DNA from: Paramoeba atlantica
Lineage: Eukaryota; Discosea
Reading direction: 5' to 3'
Assembly: GCA_977017575.1 (NCBI GenBank)
Contig: CDRNVI010000177.1
Coordinates: 248,001 to 312,000 of the forward strand
Length of the DNA: 64,000 nucleotides
This document shows, piece after piece, positions 10,793 through 21,347 of this stretch. Position numbers and translations under genes: made by a program. The notes beneath the pieces are model-generated. The model worked only from the letters and a program-made list of their open reading frames with translations, did not search any database and was not told the DNA's origin. Within the stretch, counting starts at the first letter, position 1. Each line of letters opens with the position of its first letter.

Positions 10793-11416
10793 ACTTTCTC
10801 TTCTTTTTTTTCTTCTTTTAATATCAATCCAAATTAATAAAAAGAAAAGAGAAAGAGAAAGAGAAAGATGAGAGAAAAGAAAGAAGAAAAGAGAAAAAAG
10901 AGAAAAGAGAAAAAACCTCAATGGAAAGAGAGAAAAAGTGGTGGAATTTCAAAAAAAAGAAAGAAAAAAATAAAGAAAAAACAAAGAAAGAGAAGGAAAA
11001 AAAATTAACAACCTACAAAAAGAAAGATAAGAAAAGACAGAAGAAAAGAGAAAGAGGAAAAAGAAAGACTGAGGAAAACCAAAAAAAAACAAACGAACAA
11101 AAAAACAAAAACAAAAAAAGAAAAACGGACCTCTATTTTGGGTCCGAATATGATGGACCTCTATTTCAGGTCCTATCAGCCCTTTTTTTCTTTTTTTTTT
11201 CTGTGTGTGTTTTTGGTTGTTCTTTCAGTGATTTTTTTTTGTTTTTTTTTGTTCAATTTTGATTGGTGTTCCTTCTCGCCACACCCCCCCCCCTCTCATT
11301 CCCTCGTGAATGACAACAAACACAATCAACCACACCCTCAGGTTTTGTTTTTAATTCAAAACATTTCTTTTTCTGGATAACTTGAAACAGAAAAAACAAC
11401 AACAATCAATCAAAAT
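10793..11416. repeat. Purine-rich spacer with a short repeated hairpin
   Basis: Purine-rich on plus (10838-11130). At about 11125-11180 two tandem copies of GGACCTCTATTT(T/C) followed by GGGTCC or AGGTCC each form a small hairpin. The stretch from 11180 to 11416 is T-rich then mixed and is the likely 5' region of the next gene. Confidence 0.6.
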
Positions 11417-12400
11417 ATGGTGATGAGAATTCAGTTGATGTCGATTGTCGAAAGAGAAGAAGAGTGGTGGGAAGTCCAAAACACTGAGAATGGAAGAGTG
11501 TGTTCTGTTCAAGCTCAAGACTTTCGAAGTCTCCGAAGGAAGATCCAGGATGTGTACGGAACTTCAACTGCAGTTCGAGTGTTCTATCTTGATGATGAGT
11601 GTGATGTTGTCTTTGTGAAACGTGATCAAGACTTGGAAGACGCTTTGTTTGTTCTCCCAAAAAAGAACAAGACAACAAAAGCAGTGGAGAGTCAAGTCGA
11701 AGAAGAAACCGAAAAGGAGATCCAAGAGGTCGAAAATTGAGTGGGTGGTGATGGAGAGAAGAAGGTTGAGAAAGTGGGGGATGAAGTTTCTGAGAACCCT
11801 CAGAAAAGACTCAAGGAACAACAGAAGAGAGAGAAGGAGATTGAAATTCTCAGTAAACGTGACAAGAAACTGGCAGATCAGATTGATGTTCTTGAAGAAA
11901 AGATCGTGGCTCTCCAACAAAGAAAGGAACGGTTGACTGAAAACAAAACCCAAGTTCGAGAGAATCTTGTTGATTTGAAAAGTCAAAAGGACATTGTTGG
12001 AAACAAACAAGAGGAAGAGGAGATTGAAGAAATCCAATCCTCTAAGGAAGAAGAGGAAGAAGAGGAAGAAGAGGAAGAAGAGGAAGAGGAAGATTGTGGT
12101 AAACCAAGATCATTTGGGCAATCAAGAAAGCTTCAAAACCAACGACGAAACATCGAAAGAAGACTTTGTAATCTTGAAGCAAAAGAAAAGAAGTCAAAAA
12201 AGATGATGGAAACAGAAATTATTCTCAAGAAACATTTGGAAGAAATCACAGAGAGGTTGGCGACTGAACCAAAAGAAGAAGAAGAGAAAGACAAAATGTT
12301 TATGAAGAAGAGAAAAGGAACTCGATGTTCTTCTTCCCCACCACATGGTTCAAAAAAGAAGTTTTTCAATTCTCCTCCAAAGGAGAGAAGACGAAAATAA
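11417..12400 (+). CDS. PB1-domain protein with long charged coiled coil, interrupted by one TGA
   Basis: Residues 1-90 form a PB1 domain. A basic cluster (SLRRKIQ) lies early, and an OPCA-type acidic loop (YLDDECDVVFVKRDQDLEDA) follows at about 55-75. PB1 domains pair front-to-back through such Lys and acidic faces. An in-frame TGA at 11738-11740 separates this from a 219-codon part in the same frame, which ends in TAA at 12398-12400. With TGA as Trp the product is 327 aa. The second half is coiled coil (about 130-200), a glutamate run encoded by GAA/GAG repeats, more coiled coil, and a Lys/Arg-rich C-terminus with SPP motifs that resembles a nuclear localisation signal. A scaffold or signalling adaptor is a guess from the architecture. 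Confidence 0.8.
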
Positions 12401-12568
12401 ATAACAAAATCTCTTCTTTTGTGCTCTTTTTTCTTTTTTCTTTTTTCTTTTTTCTTTTTTCTTTATTCACTCCTCTTCTTTTCTCTGTTGGTGATCTCAT
12501 TGTAATTTTTCTCCTTTCTTTTTTCGTCAAAAAGAATGTGTCAGATAGATAGTTAGGGTAGAGATCTT

Positions 12569-12615
12569 GATACTCTCTGGGTGCTAATTTGTGAAAATCC
12601 GGACCCAGAGAATAC
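12569..12615. repeat. Recurrent TACTCTCTGG hairpin, copy 1
   Basis: Arms TACTCTCTGGGT and ACCCAGAGAATA flank a loop of about 23 nt. The same arms occur at 19845, 54965 and 63017. It lies 170 bp beyond the stop of the PB1 gene, so it could be in its 3' end or be independent. Confidence 0.7.
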
Positions 12616-12699
12616 ATCATCTTTCCCAAATAAAAACATCTCTTTTGTCTTTTCTTTTTTTTTGAAGATTCACTTATCTGTAAGACCATCTCATTTTTT

Positions 12700-13775
12700 C
12701 AAAAAAGAAAAAGGAAAAGAAAGGGAAGGGGGGAAAGAGAGAGAAGAGAAAGAGAAAATAGAAAGAAGAAGAAAGAGAAAAACGAGAAACTGTGAAGAAG
12801 AAATCAAAAACAAAAGGAAAAAAATCAACAAAAAGAAAAGAAAAGAAGAGAAAAAGAAAAAAGGGGGGAAAAAAGAAAAGAGAGAACCCTATCAAAAAAG
12901 GGAAGAAAGGGGAACGAGAAAAAGGGGAACAAGAAAAAGAGAAACAAAAAAGAGAAAAAGTGAAAAAGTGAAAAAAGAGAAGAGATAAAAGTGAAAAAGA
13001 GAAGAAAAAAACAGAAAAGTAAAGAAATAAAAGAAGTAAAAGAGAGAACCCATCCAGTCCCATTCATAAAGGGCGAAAAAGTTTGAGAAAGAGAAAGAAA
13101 AAGAAGGAATAAAAAGAGAAAAGAGAAAAAGAAAAGAGAAAAAGAAAAAAGAAAAGAGAGAAGAGAGAAGAGAGAGAAAGAAGAGAAGAGAGAAAGAAGA
13201 GAAGAGAGAAAGAAGAGAGAAGAGAAAGAAGAGAAGAGAGAAGAGAGAAAAAGAGAAGAGAAGAGAAGAAAAGGCAAAACAAAAAAAAAACCAACAAAAA
13301 TTATGAACCCTAAATCTTTTTTTTTGTGCTAAAATAAATATTTCCAAGAGAGAAAGAGACCGGAAAGAGAGGAAAGAGAGGAAAGAGGAAAGAGAGGAAA
13401 GAGCGAAAGGAGAGGGAAGAAAAGAGGAAAAAGAAAAAAAAAAGAAAAAAGAAAGAAAAAAGAAAAAAGAGAAATTAAAAAAAAAATTAAAAGGAAAGAG
13501 GAAGGAGAGAAGGGAGGAGGGAAAGAGGAGGGAAGAAAGAGGGAAGGAAGAGGGAAGGAGGGAAGGAAGAGGGAGGAGGTGATGAGGAGGAAGGAGGGAA
13601 GGAAGAGGGAAAGAAGAGGGAAGGAAGAGGGAAGGAAGAGGGAAGGAAGAGGGAAGGAGGGAAGAGAGAAGGAGGGAAGAGAGAAGGAGGTGATGAGCAA
13701 GGAGTAGGAAGGAGGTGCTGGGCAAGGAGGTGATGAGCAAGGAGGTGATGAGCAAGGAGTAGGAAAAGGGGTGAA
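12700..13775. repeat. 1.1-kb purine-rich tract with GGAAGAGG minisatellites
   Basis: Almost pure A/G on plus, with only a short mixed island at 13050-13085 and another at 13290-13340. From about 13500 the tract becomes a GGGAAGGAAGAG-type minisatellite. At 13685-13765 an 18-bp GAGGTGATGAGCAAGGAG unit recurs about four times. Not coding: all long frames are Lys/Glu or Phe/Ser/Leu runs. Confidence 0.85.
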
Positions 13776-13785
13776 GTAAAATTGT

Positions 13786-14476
13786 TTTCTCTTTTTTCTT
13801 GTGGTTCTTTTTCTTTCTTTCTTTTTTTTCTTTTTTCTTTTTCTTTTTTTTTTTTTTTTCTTTTTTCTTTTTTCTTTTTTCTTTTTTCTTTTTTCCTTTT
13901 TCTTTTTCTTTTTTCTTTTTTCTTTTTTTTTCTTCTTTATCTTTTCCTCTTTATCTTTTCCTCTTTATCTTTTCCTCTTTATCTTTTCCTCTTTATCTTT
14001 CCTCTTTTCAATCTTTTCCCCTCTCTTCCCTTCTCTTCTCTTTTTCTCCCCTTTTTCCTTCTCTTTCTCTTTCTTTTCTCCTTAACACAGGAAAGTTGTT
14101 TAATCAAAGAGAGTGTAATTTACGTATCAAAAATGGTCCTTTTTTCTTTATTGGTTTTTTTCTTTGTTTTTTCTTTGTTTTTTCTTTGTTTTTTCTTTGT
14201 TTTTTCTTTTTCTTTTTTTTCTTTTTTTCTCTTTTTTTTTCTCTTTTTTTTTCTCTTTTTTTCTTTTTTTTTCTTTTATCTTTTGTTTTTTTGTCTTCTT
14301 TATCTTTTATCTTTCCTCTTTTTAATCTTCTCCCCTCTTTCCCCTCTTTCTCCTTCTCTTTTCTTTTCTTTCCTTCTCTTTCTTTCCTTTTAAAACAGTG
14401 AAGTTGTTGAATTAGAAAAGAGTGAAATCACGCATCAAAAAAGATCCTTTTTCTTCACAGTTTTTTTCTTTTCTTT

Positions 14477-14520
<44 letters not shown>

Positions 14521-15440
14521 TTCTTTCTTTTCTTTTTTCTTTTCTTTTTCTTTTCTGTCTTTGTTTTTCTTTTTTTCTTTTTTTTTCTTTTTTTCTTTTT
14601 TTTCTTTCTTTTCTGTCTTTGCTTTTCTTTTTTTCTTTTCTTTCTTTTCTTTTTCTTTTTTCCTTTTCCTTTTTTTTCTTTTTTTTTCCTTTTTTTTCTG
14701 TCTTTGTTTTTTCTTTTTTCTTTTCTTTCTTTTTTTCTTTTTTCCTTTTCCTTTTTTTCCTTTTTTTTCCTTTTTTTTCCTTTTTTTTCCTTTTTTTTGT
14801 TTTTGTTTGTTTTTGTTTGTTTTTGTTTATTGTTCTTTTCTTTTCTTTTCTTTTCTTTGTTTTTTTTTTGTTTTTTTGTTTTTTTTATTTTATTTTTTTC
14901 CCTTGTTTTCTTTTCTTTTTTTTGTTTTTTGTTTTTTTTTTGTTTTTTTTTGTTTTTTTTCCTTTTCCTCCTCTTTCTCCTTTCTTTTCTTGACAAAGCG
15001 AAAATAAAAAGAAAATTGTTGGTTTTCTTTTTTCTCTTTCTCTTTTCCCCTTCCTTTCCTTTTTTTTTCTTTTCCTTTTTTCTTTTTCTTTTTTCTTTTT
15101 TCTTTCTTTTTTTCTTTGATCTTCTCTTTTTTTCTCTTTTTTTTCTTTTTCTTTCTTTTTTCTTTTTTTTTTTTTTTCTTTTTTTTCTTTTGTTTTTATT
15201 AGTTTTTTTGTTTATTTTTCTCTTTTTTTTTTCCTTTTCCCTTTCCTTTCCCTTTTCTTTTTTTTTTCTTTTGACCCTTTCTTTTCTCTTTCCCTCTTCT
15301 TTTTTCCTTTTTTTTTCCTTTTCCTTTTTTCTTCTTTTTCTTTTTTGTTTTTTTTCTTTTTTCTTTTTGTTTTTTTCTTTTTTTTTTTGTTTTTGTTTTT
15401 TCTTTTTTTTCCTCCTCTCTTACTTTTTTTCCCCCCTTTC
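13786..15440. repeat. 1.65-kb pyrimidine-rich tract
   Basis: Almost pure T/C on plus, directly after the purine tract, so strand bias flips at about 13780. Two similar mixed islands (14090-14135 and 14395-14460; both GTTGTTTAATC/GTTGTTGAATT then AAAGAGTG) show an internal duplication of about 310 bp. No gene. Confidence 0.85.
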
Positions 15441-15464
15441 CCTGAGGAGTAGTGTGTGTGTAAC

Positions 15465-15560
15465 ATGTACCTTTAATCTTTTTATTGAAGCCAAAAAGAC
15501 TATAATATTTGTGTACAAAACAAATATTGCAGCCTCTTTGGGGATTTTCAAGCACGTATG
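15465..15560 (-). repeat. Dispersed repeat with AATATTTGT inverted repeat, copy 1
   Basis: Shares with 25605-25690 a core of TATAATATTTGT, a short spacer, ACAAAT(A/G)TTGCAGCC and TCTTTGGG. On the minus strand it ends near an AATAAA. The short AATATTTGT/ACAAATATT arms form a hairpin. Polarity and origin are uncertain; it may be a fragment of a SINE or a conserved 3' end. Confidence 0.55.
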
Positions 15561-15965
15561 CAGCAGCGAGAGTGTGGTGGGGGGAAATTCAAAAAGAGGA
15601 GGTGTGTTTTTAACTGAAAAAGAGGGGCAGGACAAAAAGAGATCGCCAGATTGATCTGATTTCCCTATTTTTAAGGAGATGGTTCTCAAGGAGAGAAAAA
15701 ACAACAAAAAGAAAGAGAAAAGATGTTGATATGAAGTGGACAAGAGAAAAAAAAGGTAGTTGGGGTGGGGATTATTGGAGTGTTTGTGTGTGAGAGATCT
15801 CCTCTCCTTTTGTTGAGATTGTTGTGTTGTTCCAAGTGAACTGTGAGAGTTCCAAGTGAACTGTGAGAGTTCCAAAAGAGAGAGAAAAAAAAAATCATTT
15901 TAATAATAAATATTTTTCAACCAATAATTTATTTATTTTGTACAAAAGGAAAGTTCAACAAAATT

Positions 15966-18545
15966 TTAATCAACTTCCTCAATCTTGGGTTCAGCAGAAG
16001 AACCAGATCCTCCTCCTGCATTTCCACCAGAACCAGAGAAACCTCCAGAACCAGAACCACCACCACCAGGGAATCCACCAGCTCCACCAGGGAATCCCCC
16101 AGCACCACCAGGGAATCCACCAGGCATACCTCCTCCTGGCATACCACCAGGCACACCACTGGGCATACCACCAGGCACACCACCCTCACCACCAGCTCCT
16201 TGGTAGATCTTGGAGAAGATTGGCATCACCTTCTCTTCCAATTCCTTCCTCCTGTGTTCAAACTCATCAACCTCAGCAAGTTGGTTTGTCTCCAACCACG
16301 AAATAGCCTCATCGACATGCTTGTTCACAGTCTGCTTGTCTTCCTCAGAGATAACAGCAGAAATTTTCTCATCACGAAGAGTTGATCACAAAGAGTAAGC
16401 ATAGTTCTCAAGTCCATTCTTCGCTTCAACCTTCTTCCGAGCTTCCTCATCTTCATCCTTTTTTTTTTTTTTTTTTTGAGGCAGACTTTATTCAATTAGT
16501 AGTTCTTAATCTAAGCCATTTGAATTATTTTTTTTTTTTTTTTGAGGCAGACTTTATTCAATTAGTAGTTCTTAATCTAAGCCATTTGAATTACATTAAA
16601 TTATGTTTGTTTTTAACCTCTAACAAGAGGTGAAGTTTTAAACTTCAGCTTAGTTCAGTCGGTCTTTATGCTGAACTTTAGAACTTCTGCAAGTTCAGGC
16701 TGGAGGATGCACATCAGAAGGGAGAATAATCCAAAGCTCCTTCCAAGGGAATTTATCCTCAACTTTTTAGCAGACAGGGCTGAGATGTAACCTGTTCCGA
16801 TTTTCACACTTCTTCAAGAGCTCCTCACTCCAATCAAATCACTCTACAGCACCAGAAAAATTTTCTATAATATCGAAAAACTGGGATTTGAACTCGCCCC
16901 CCGGGGTTGGACATAGTCGAATTTACGACTAAACTACGGGCACCAACCCTCCTCATCTTCATCCTTAAACTGTTCAGCATCCTTCACCATTCGATCAATA
17001 TCAGCTTGAGACAGTCGACCCTTATCATTTGTGATGGTAATTTGGTTCTGTTTTCCAGTAGACTTGTCCTTTGCAGAGACATTCAAAATACCATTCGCAT
17101 CAATATCAAAGGTAACCTCAATTTGAGGAACACCACGAGGAGCAGGGGGAATTCCAGTCAAATCAAATTTTCCAAGCAAGTTGTTGTCCTTGGTGAACTT
17201 TCTCTCACCCTCATAAACTTGGATGGTCACAGCAGGTTGGTTGTCAGAATAAGTGGTAAAACTGTTGGAAGCCTTCGTTGGAATGGTGGTGTTTCGATTA
17301 ATCAAGTTTGTCATCAAACCTCCAGCAGTCTCAATACCAAGAGAAAGTGGAGCAACATCCAACAAAAGTAAATCAGAAAGTCCTCCTTCAGTCACACCAG
17401 CTAAAATCGCAGCTTGAACAGCAGCTCCATAAGCAACAGCTTCGTCAGGATTGATGCTTTTGCACAACTCCTTTCCATTGAAGAACTCTTGCAAAAGAGA
17501 TTGGATCTTAGGAATATGAGTGGATCCTCCAACTAACACAACGTCGTGAATTTGTCCTTTGTCCATCTTTGAGTCACGCAACACCTTCTCAACTGGATCT
17601 AAAGTTCCACGGAATAAGTCTTGGTTCAATTCTTCAAATCGAGCACGAGTGATGGAAGTGTAGAAGTCAATTCCTTCAAAGAGAGAGTCTACTTCAATGG
17701 AAGCTTGAGCTTGAGAAGACAAAGTTCGCTTTGCACATTCACAAGCAGTTCTCAATTGTCTCATGGAGCGAGCATTGGAAGTCATATCCTTCTTCTGCTT
17801 CCTCTTGAACTCATTGGTAAAGTGGTTCACCATTTGATTGTCAAAATCTTCTCCTCCCAAGTGAGTATCACCAGCAGTTGCTTTCACTTCAAAAATCCCA
17901 TCTTCAATCGTCAAAAGAGACACATCAAAAGTACCACCTCCCAAATCAAAAATCAATACATTTCTCTCCGCTCCTTTCTTGTCCAAACCATAAGCAATCG
18001 CAGCAGCAGTGGGTTCGTTGATAATACGTCGAACAATTAAGCCAGCAATAACACCTGCATCTTTTGTAGCTTGCTGTTGAGAATCGTTAAAATAAGCAGG
18101 CACTGTAATCACCGCTTCTTTGACTTCCTTTCCAATGAAAGCTTCTGAAATCTCTTTCATCTTGATCAAAACCATCGAAGAAATCTCCTCAGGAGAAAAA
18201 GTCTTTTGTTCCGCTTTGTACTCAACTTGGATCATGGGTTTACTGGATTGGTTCACCACCTTGAATGGCCAATGCTTCATGTCAGATTGGGCAGCTGGGT
18301 CATCAAATCGTCGACCAATCGTTTCGCGTCGAAAATGGTGTTGTATGGATTCATAGCAACTTGGTTCTTGGCAGCATCTCCAATCAATCGTTCAGTGTCA
18401 GTAAACGTGACATAGGAAGGTGTTGTTCGATTTCCTTGATCGTTTGCGATAATTTCAACACGGTCATTCACCCAATAACCAACGCAGAGGAATATGTCGT
18501 TCCCAAATCGATCCCAACAATTGGACCATCAGTCGAGTTACTCAT
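15966..18545 (-). pseudogene. HSP70: Cytosolic HSP70, disrupted by a SINE and indels
   Basis: Starts at ATG 18543-18545 with GIDLGTTY, the HSP70 ATP-binding signature. It contains [10 protein letters not shown] and the [10 protein letters not shown] block, and ends with a GGMP-type glycine-rich tail and the EEVD cytosolic terminus before TAA at 15966-15968. Four lesions are visible. An extra TC after TATTCC (about 18490) shifts frame. About 4 bp are missing where GGTCGGTC is expected (about 18312). A SINE sits at 16461-16949 with a 17-bp duplication. An in-frame TGA lies at 16386-16388. The TGA is probably Trp. The 448-aa central frame (16934-18280) is otherwise intact and well conserved, so inactivation looks recent. 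HSP70 is an ATP-driven chaperone. A functional paralogue presumably exists elsewhere. Confidence 0.9.
16461..16949 (-). mobile_element. tRNA-derived SINE, copy 1 (inside HSP70)
   Basis: Flanked by a perfect 17-bp duplication TCCTCATCTTCATCCTT (16444-16460 and 16950-16966). On minus, the head has an A box TAGTTTAGTCG and a B box GTTCAAATC, the Pol III promoter of tRNAs. The body is about 300 bp, then AATAAAG and a poly(A) tail (the T-run on plus). The 3' terminal segment before the tail is duplicated in tandem in this copy, each with its own A-run. CpG sites in the head are intact, in line with a recent insertion. It needs a partner LINE for mobility; the 5-kb LINE at 5.4-10.6 kb does not obviously share its 3' end. 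Confidence 0.9.
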
Positions 18546-19483
18546 CTTTTTGTTTTTGTTTTTGTTTCTTGAAAAAATGAAAATGAAAAATTGTTGTGTG
18601 GCTCCCACCTCTCTCTCGAACACACACCACCATCATCACCATCACCAGCATCTCGCAAATTCGGGGAAAACCAAAAAAAAGAAGACCATGTGTTGCTGAA
18701 ATCTCGGATTCTGAGAATCAGAAAAGAATTGACACGTCATCTTCTTGCACGTAAAAGGAAAATATTAAGGGACACCTCCTTTTTGGGGACACCTCCCTTG
18801 TTTTATTTCCCTGAAACCGCCGTTCTCTCCCGTTCTCTCTTCTTTCTTCTTTCTTCTCTCTTCTTCTCTCTTCTCTCCTCTCCTCTTCTCTCCTCTCCTC
18901 TCCTCTTCTCTTTGTTTGTCTCCCCCCAAGGGAACATCGTGTTTTTTTTGTTATTATTATCACACACCCTGATCCTGTGTTAGGTTCTATTCTCTTTCTC
19001 TCTTTTTTTTCTCTTCTTTTTTCTCTTTTTTCTTTCATCACCCATTCTTATTTTTACTTTTCAGAGCGCAAAGGATTGATAAATTGTTCTTCTCTCAAAG
19101 GACTGGACTTCTCTCAAAGGACTGGACTTGGAGAGAAGAGGAGGAAGGGAAAAAGTTCGAAAACCCTGACCGCTCGCTGTCCGTCCACAAGAGAAGAGGA
19201 GAGAGAGAGAGAGAGAGAGAGAAAAAAATGTGTGGTGTATGTGTGGCATGTTTGATCTTCACCCCCACCACCCCCACCCCACCCCCCCAAAAAAAAACAA
19301 AAAAAAGGTGGATCTTTGTATCAAGGTTAATTTTTTTGGTTTTTTTTTCTCCCTCCCTTTCTTGTTTTTTTTTGGTGATTTTTCTCTCCTCCATGGGAGG
19401 GAGGAGCTTCTCTTTCTCTTTTCTTTTTCTCTCTTTTGAACTAATCAGAGAATTATAAAAGGAGAAAAAAAAGAAGAGAAAAT
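18546..19483. other. Spacer between HSP70 and 5S; pyrimidine tract and short tandem repeat
   Basis: Contains the presumed HSP70 5' region, a TCTTC/CTCC pyrimidine tract (18836-18912), a tandem 18-bp TCTCAAAGGACTGGACTT duplication near 19092-19130 and a GA run. No gene seen. Confidence 0.5.
19454..19460 (+). promoter_or_regulatory. TATA-like element upstream of 5S
   Basis: TATAAAA centred about 27-30 bp before the first base of the 5S gene. The other 5S copy has ATATTAAAAG at the same distance, and both are followed by the same GAGAAAAAAAAGAAGAGAAA-type linker. A conserved -30 TATA element for 5S is known in some fungi and plants. Confidence 0.6.
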
Positions 19484-19601
19484 GTCTTCGGTCATACCCA
19501 GTTGAAAGCACCCGATCCCATCAGAACTCGGAAGTTAAGCAGCTGTGGGCTCGGTTAGTAGAATGGTGGGTGACCACATTCGAATCCCGAGTGCTGAAGA
19601 C
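19484..19601 (+). rRNA. 5S ribosomal RNA
   Basis: 118 nt, identical to 10675-10792. Terminal helix GTCTTC/GAAGAC, 5S internal control region present, then a C and a long T-run as Pol III terminator. The two 5S genes are about 8.8 kb apart and in opposite orientation, and neither is linked to the 18S-5.8S-28S unit, so 5S is dispersed in this genome. Confidence 0.95.
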
Positions 19602-20495
19602 CTTCTTTTTTTCTTCTTCTTTTTTTTCTCTTTTTTTCTTTCTTTTTTTCTCTTTTTTTCTCTTTTTTCTCTTTTTTTCTTTTTTTTTTCCTTTTTGTTT
19701 TCTTTTTTTTTTCAGTTTTTTTTTGTTCAAAAGATTCGAAAAATCGCAAACGAAAAAGAGAGAAGTTGCCACACAATCAAAGTTGGATAAGGAGGGCAAA
19801 GAGAAGAGAGACCAAACAAACAAAAGAGGACTATTTCGTGATAGTTTTCATACTCTCTGGGTCTGATTTTTCGAATTAGTACCCCAGAGAGAATGAAGAA
19901 TCCACAAAAAAAAAAAAAAAAGATCCACCGGTCAGTCGGGGGGATAGGGGTGTTGTGTGTGTGTTGTTTTGGTGTTAAAAAGAAATATTCACGTTTTTTT
20001 TTGAAACAAAATATCTTTGGTGGTGTGTCTTTCTTGGATTCTAAAAATTGTTCATCATTGGTTTTTTTTTACTTTTTTTCTTTCTTTTTTTCTTTCTTTT
20101 TTTCTTTTTCTTCTTTTTCTGGCACTGTTTTTCAGGGTTTGGGTCCAACATAGTAGTCTGTGGTTTTATATTAATATTGTCGTCTCAATAAAACACCACC
20201 TCCCTCCCAATATCTTTTTCTTAATTATGTGTGTGGGTCCTTCTTAAAATCTCAATGTCCAACAGAATAACTGATTGTGTTGGGAAGAAGAAAAAAAAAA
20301 GTATCTTTCACCCCCCCAACCACACACACTGGATAAAGAAAGGGAGTGTATTGTGTGGGTGTCATTCTTCCGCTGCCATTCCAGAAAAAGAAAAAAAAAT
20401 TATGAAAAGAAAAATGACTCTTTGGTGAATGTCTCAAAAAGAAAGAAGATTTTTGTTAAAGTTTCAATTTATATTTTTTTATACAAGCTTTTTTT
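19602..20495. other. Spacer; pyrimidine tract and hairpin copy 2
   Basis: T/C tract to 19720, then mixed DNA with the recurrent TACTCTCTGG hairpin at 19845-19899, then T-rich DNA including the 3' flank of polyubiquitin. No gene seen. Confidence 0.5.
19845..19899. repeat. Recurrent TACTCTCTGG hairpin, copy 2
   Basis: TTTTCATACTCTCTGGG pairs with CCCAGAGAGAATGAA around a loop of about 22 nt. Arms match the copies at 12569, 54965 and 63017 while the loop differs. Confidence 0.7.

Positions 20496-21347
<852 letters not shown>

Noticed and set aside
14412..15654. Long Lys-rich (minus) and Phe/Ser-rich (plus) open frames, for example 410 codons
   Set aside because: They coincide exactly with homopurine/homopyrimidine tracts and lack normal composition; absence of stops follows from base content.
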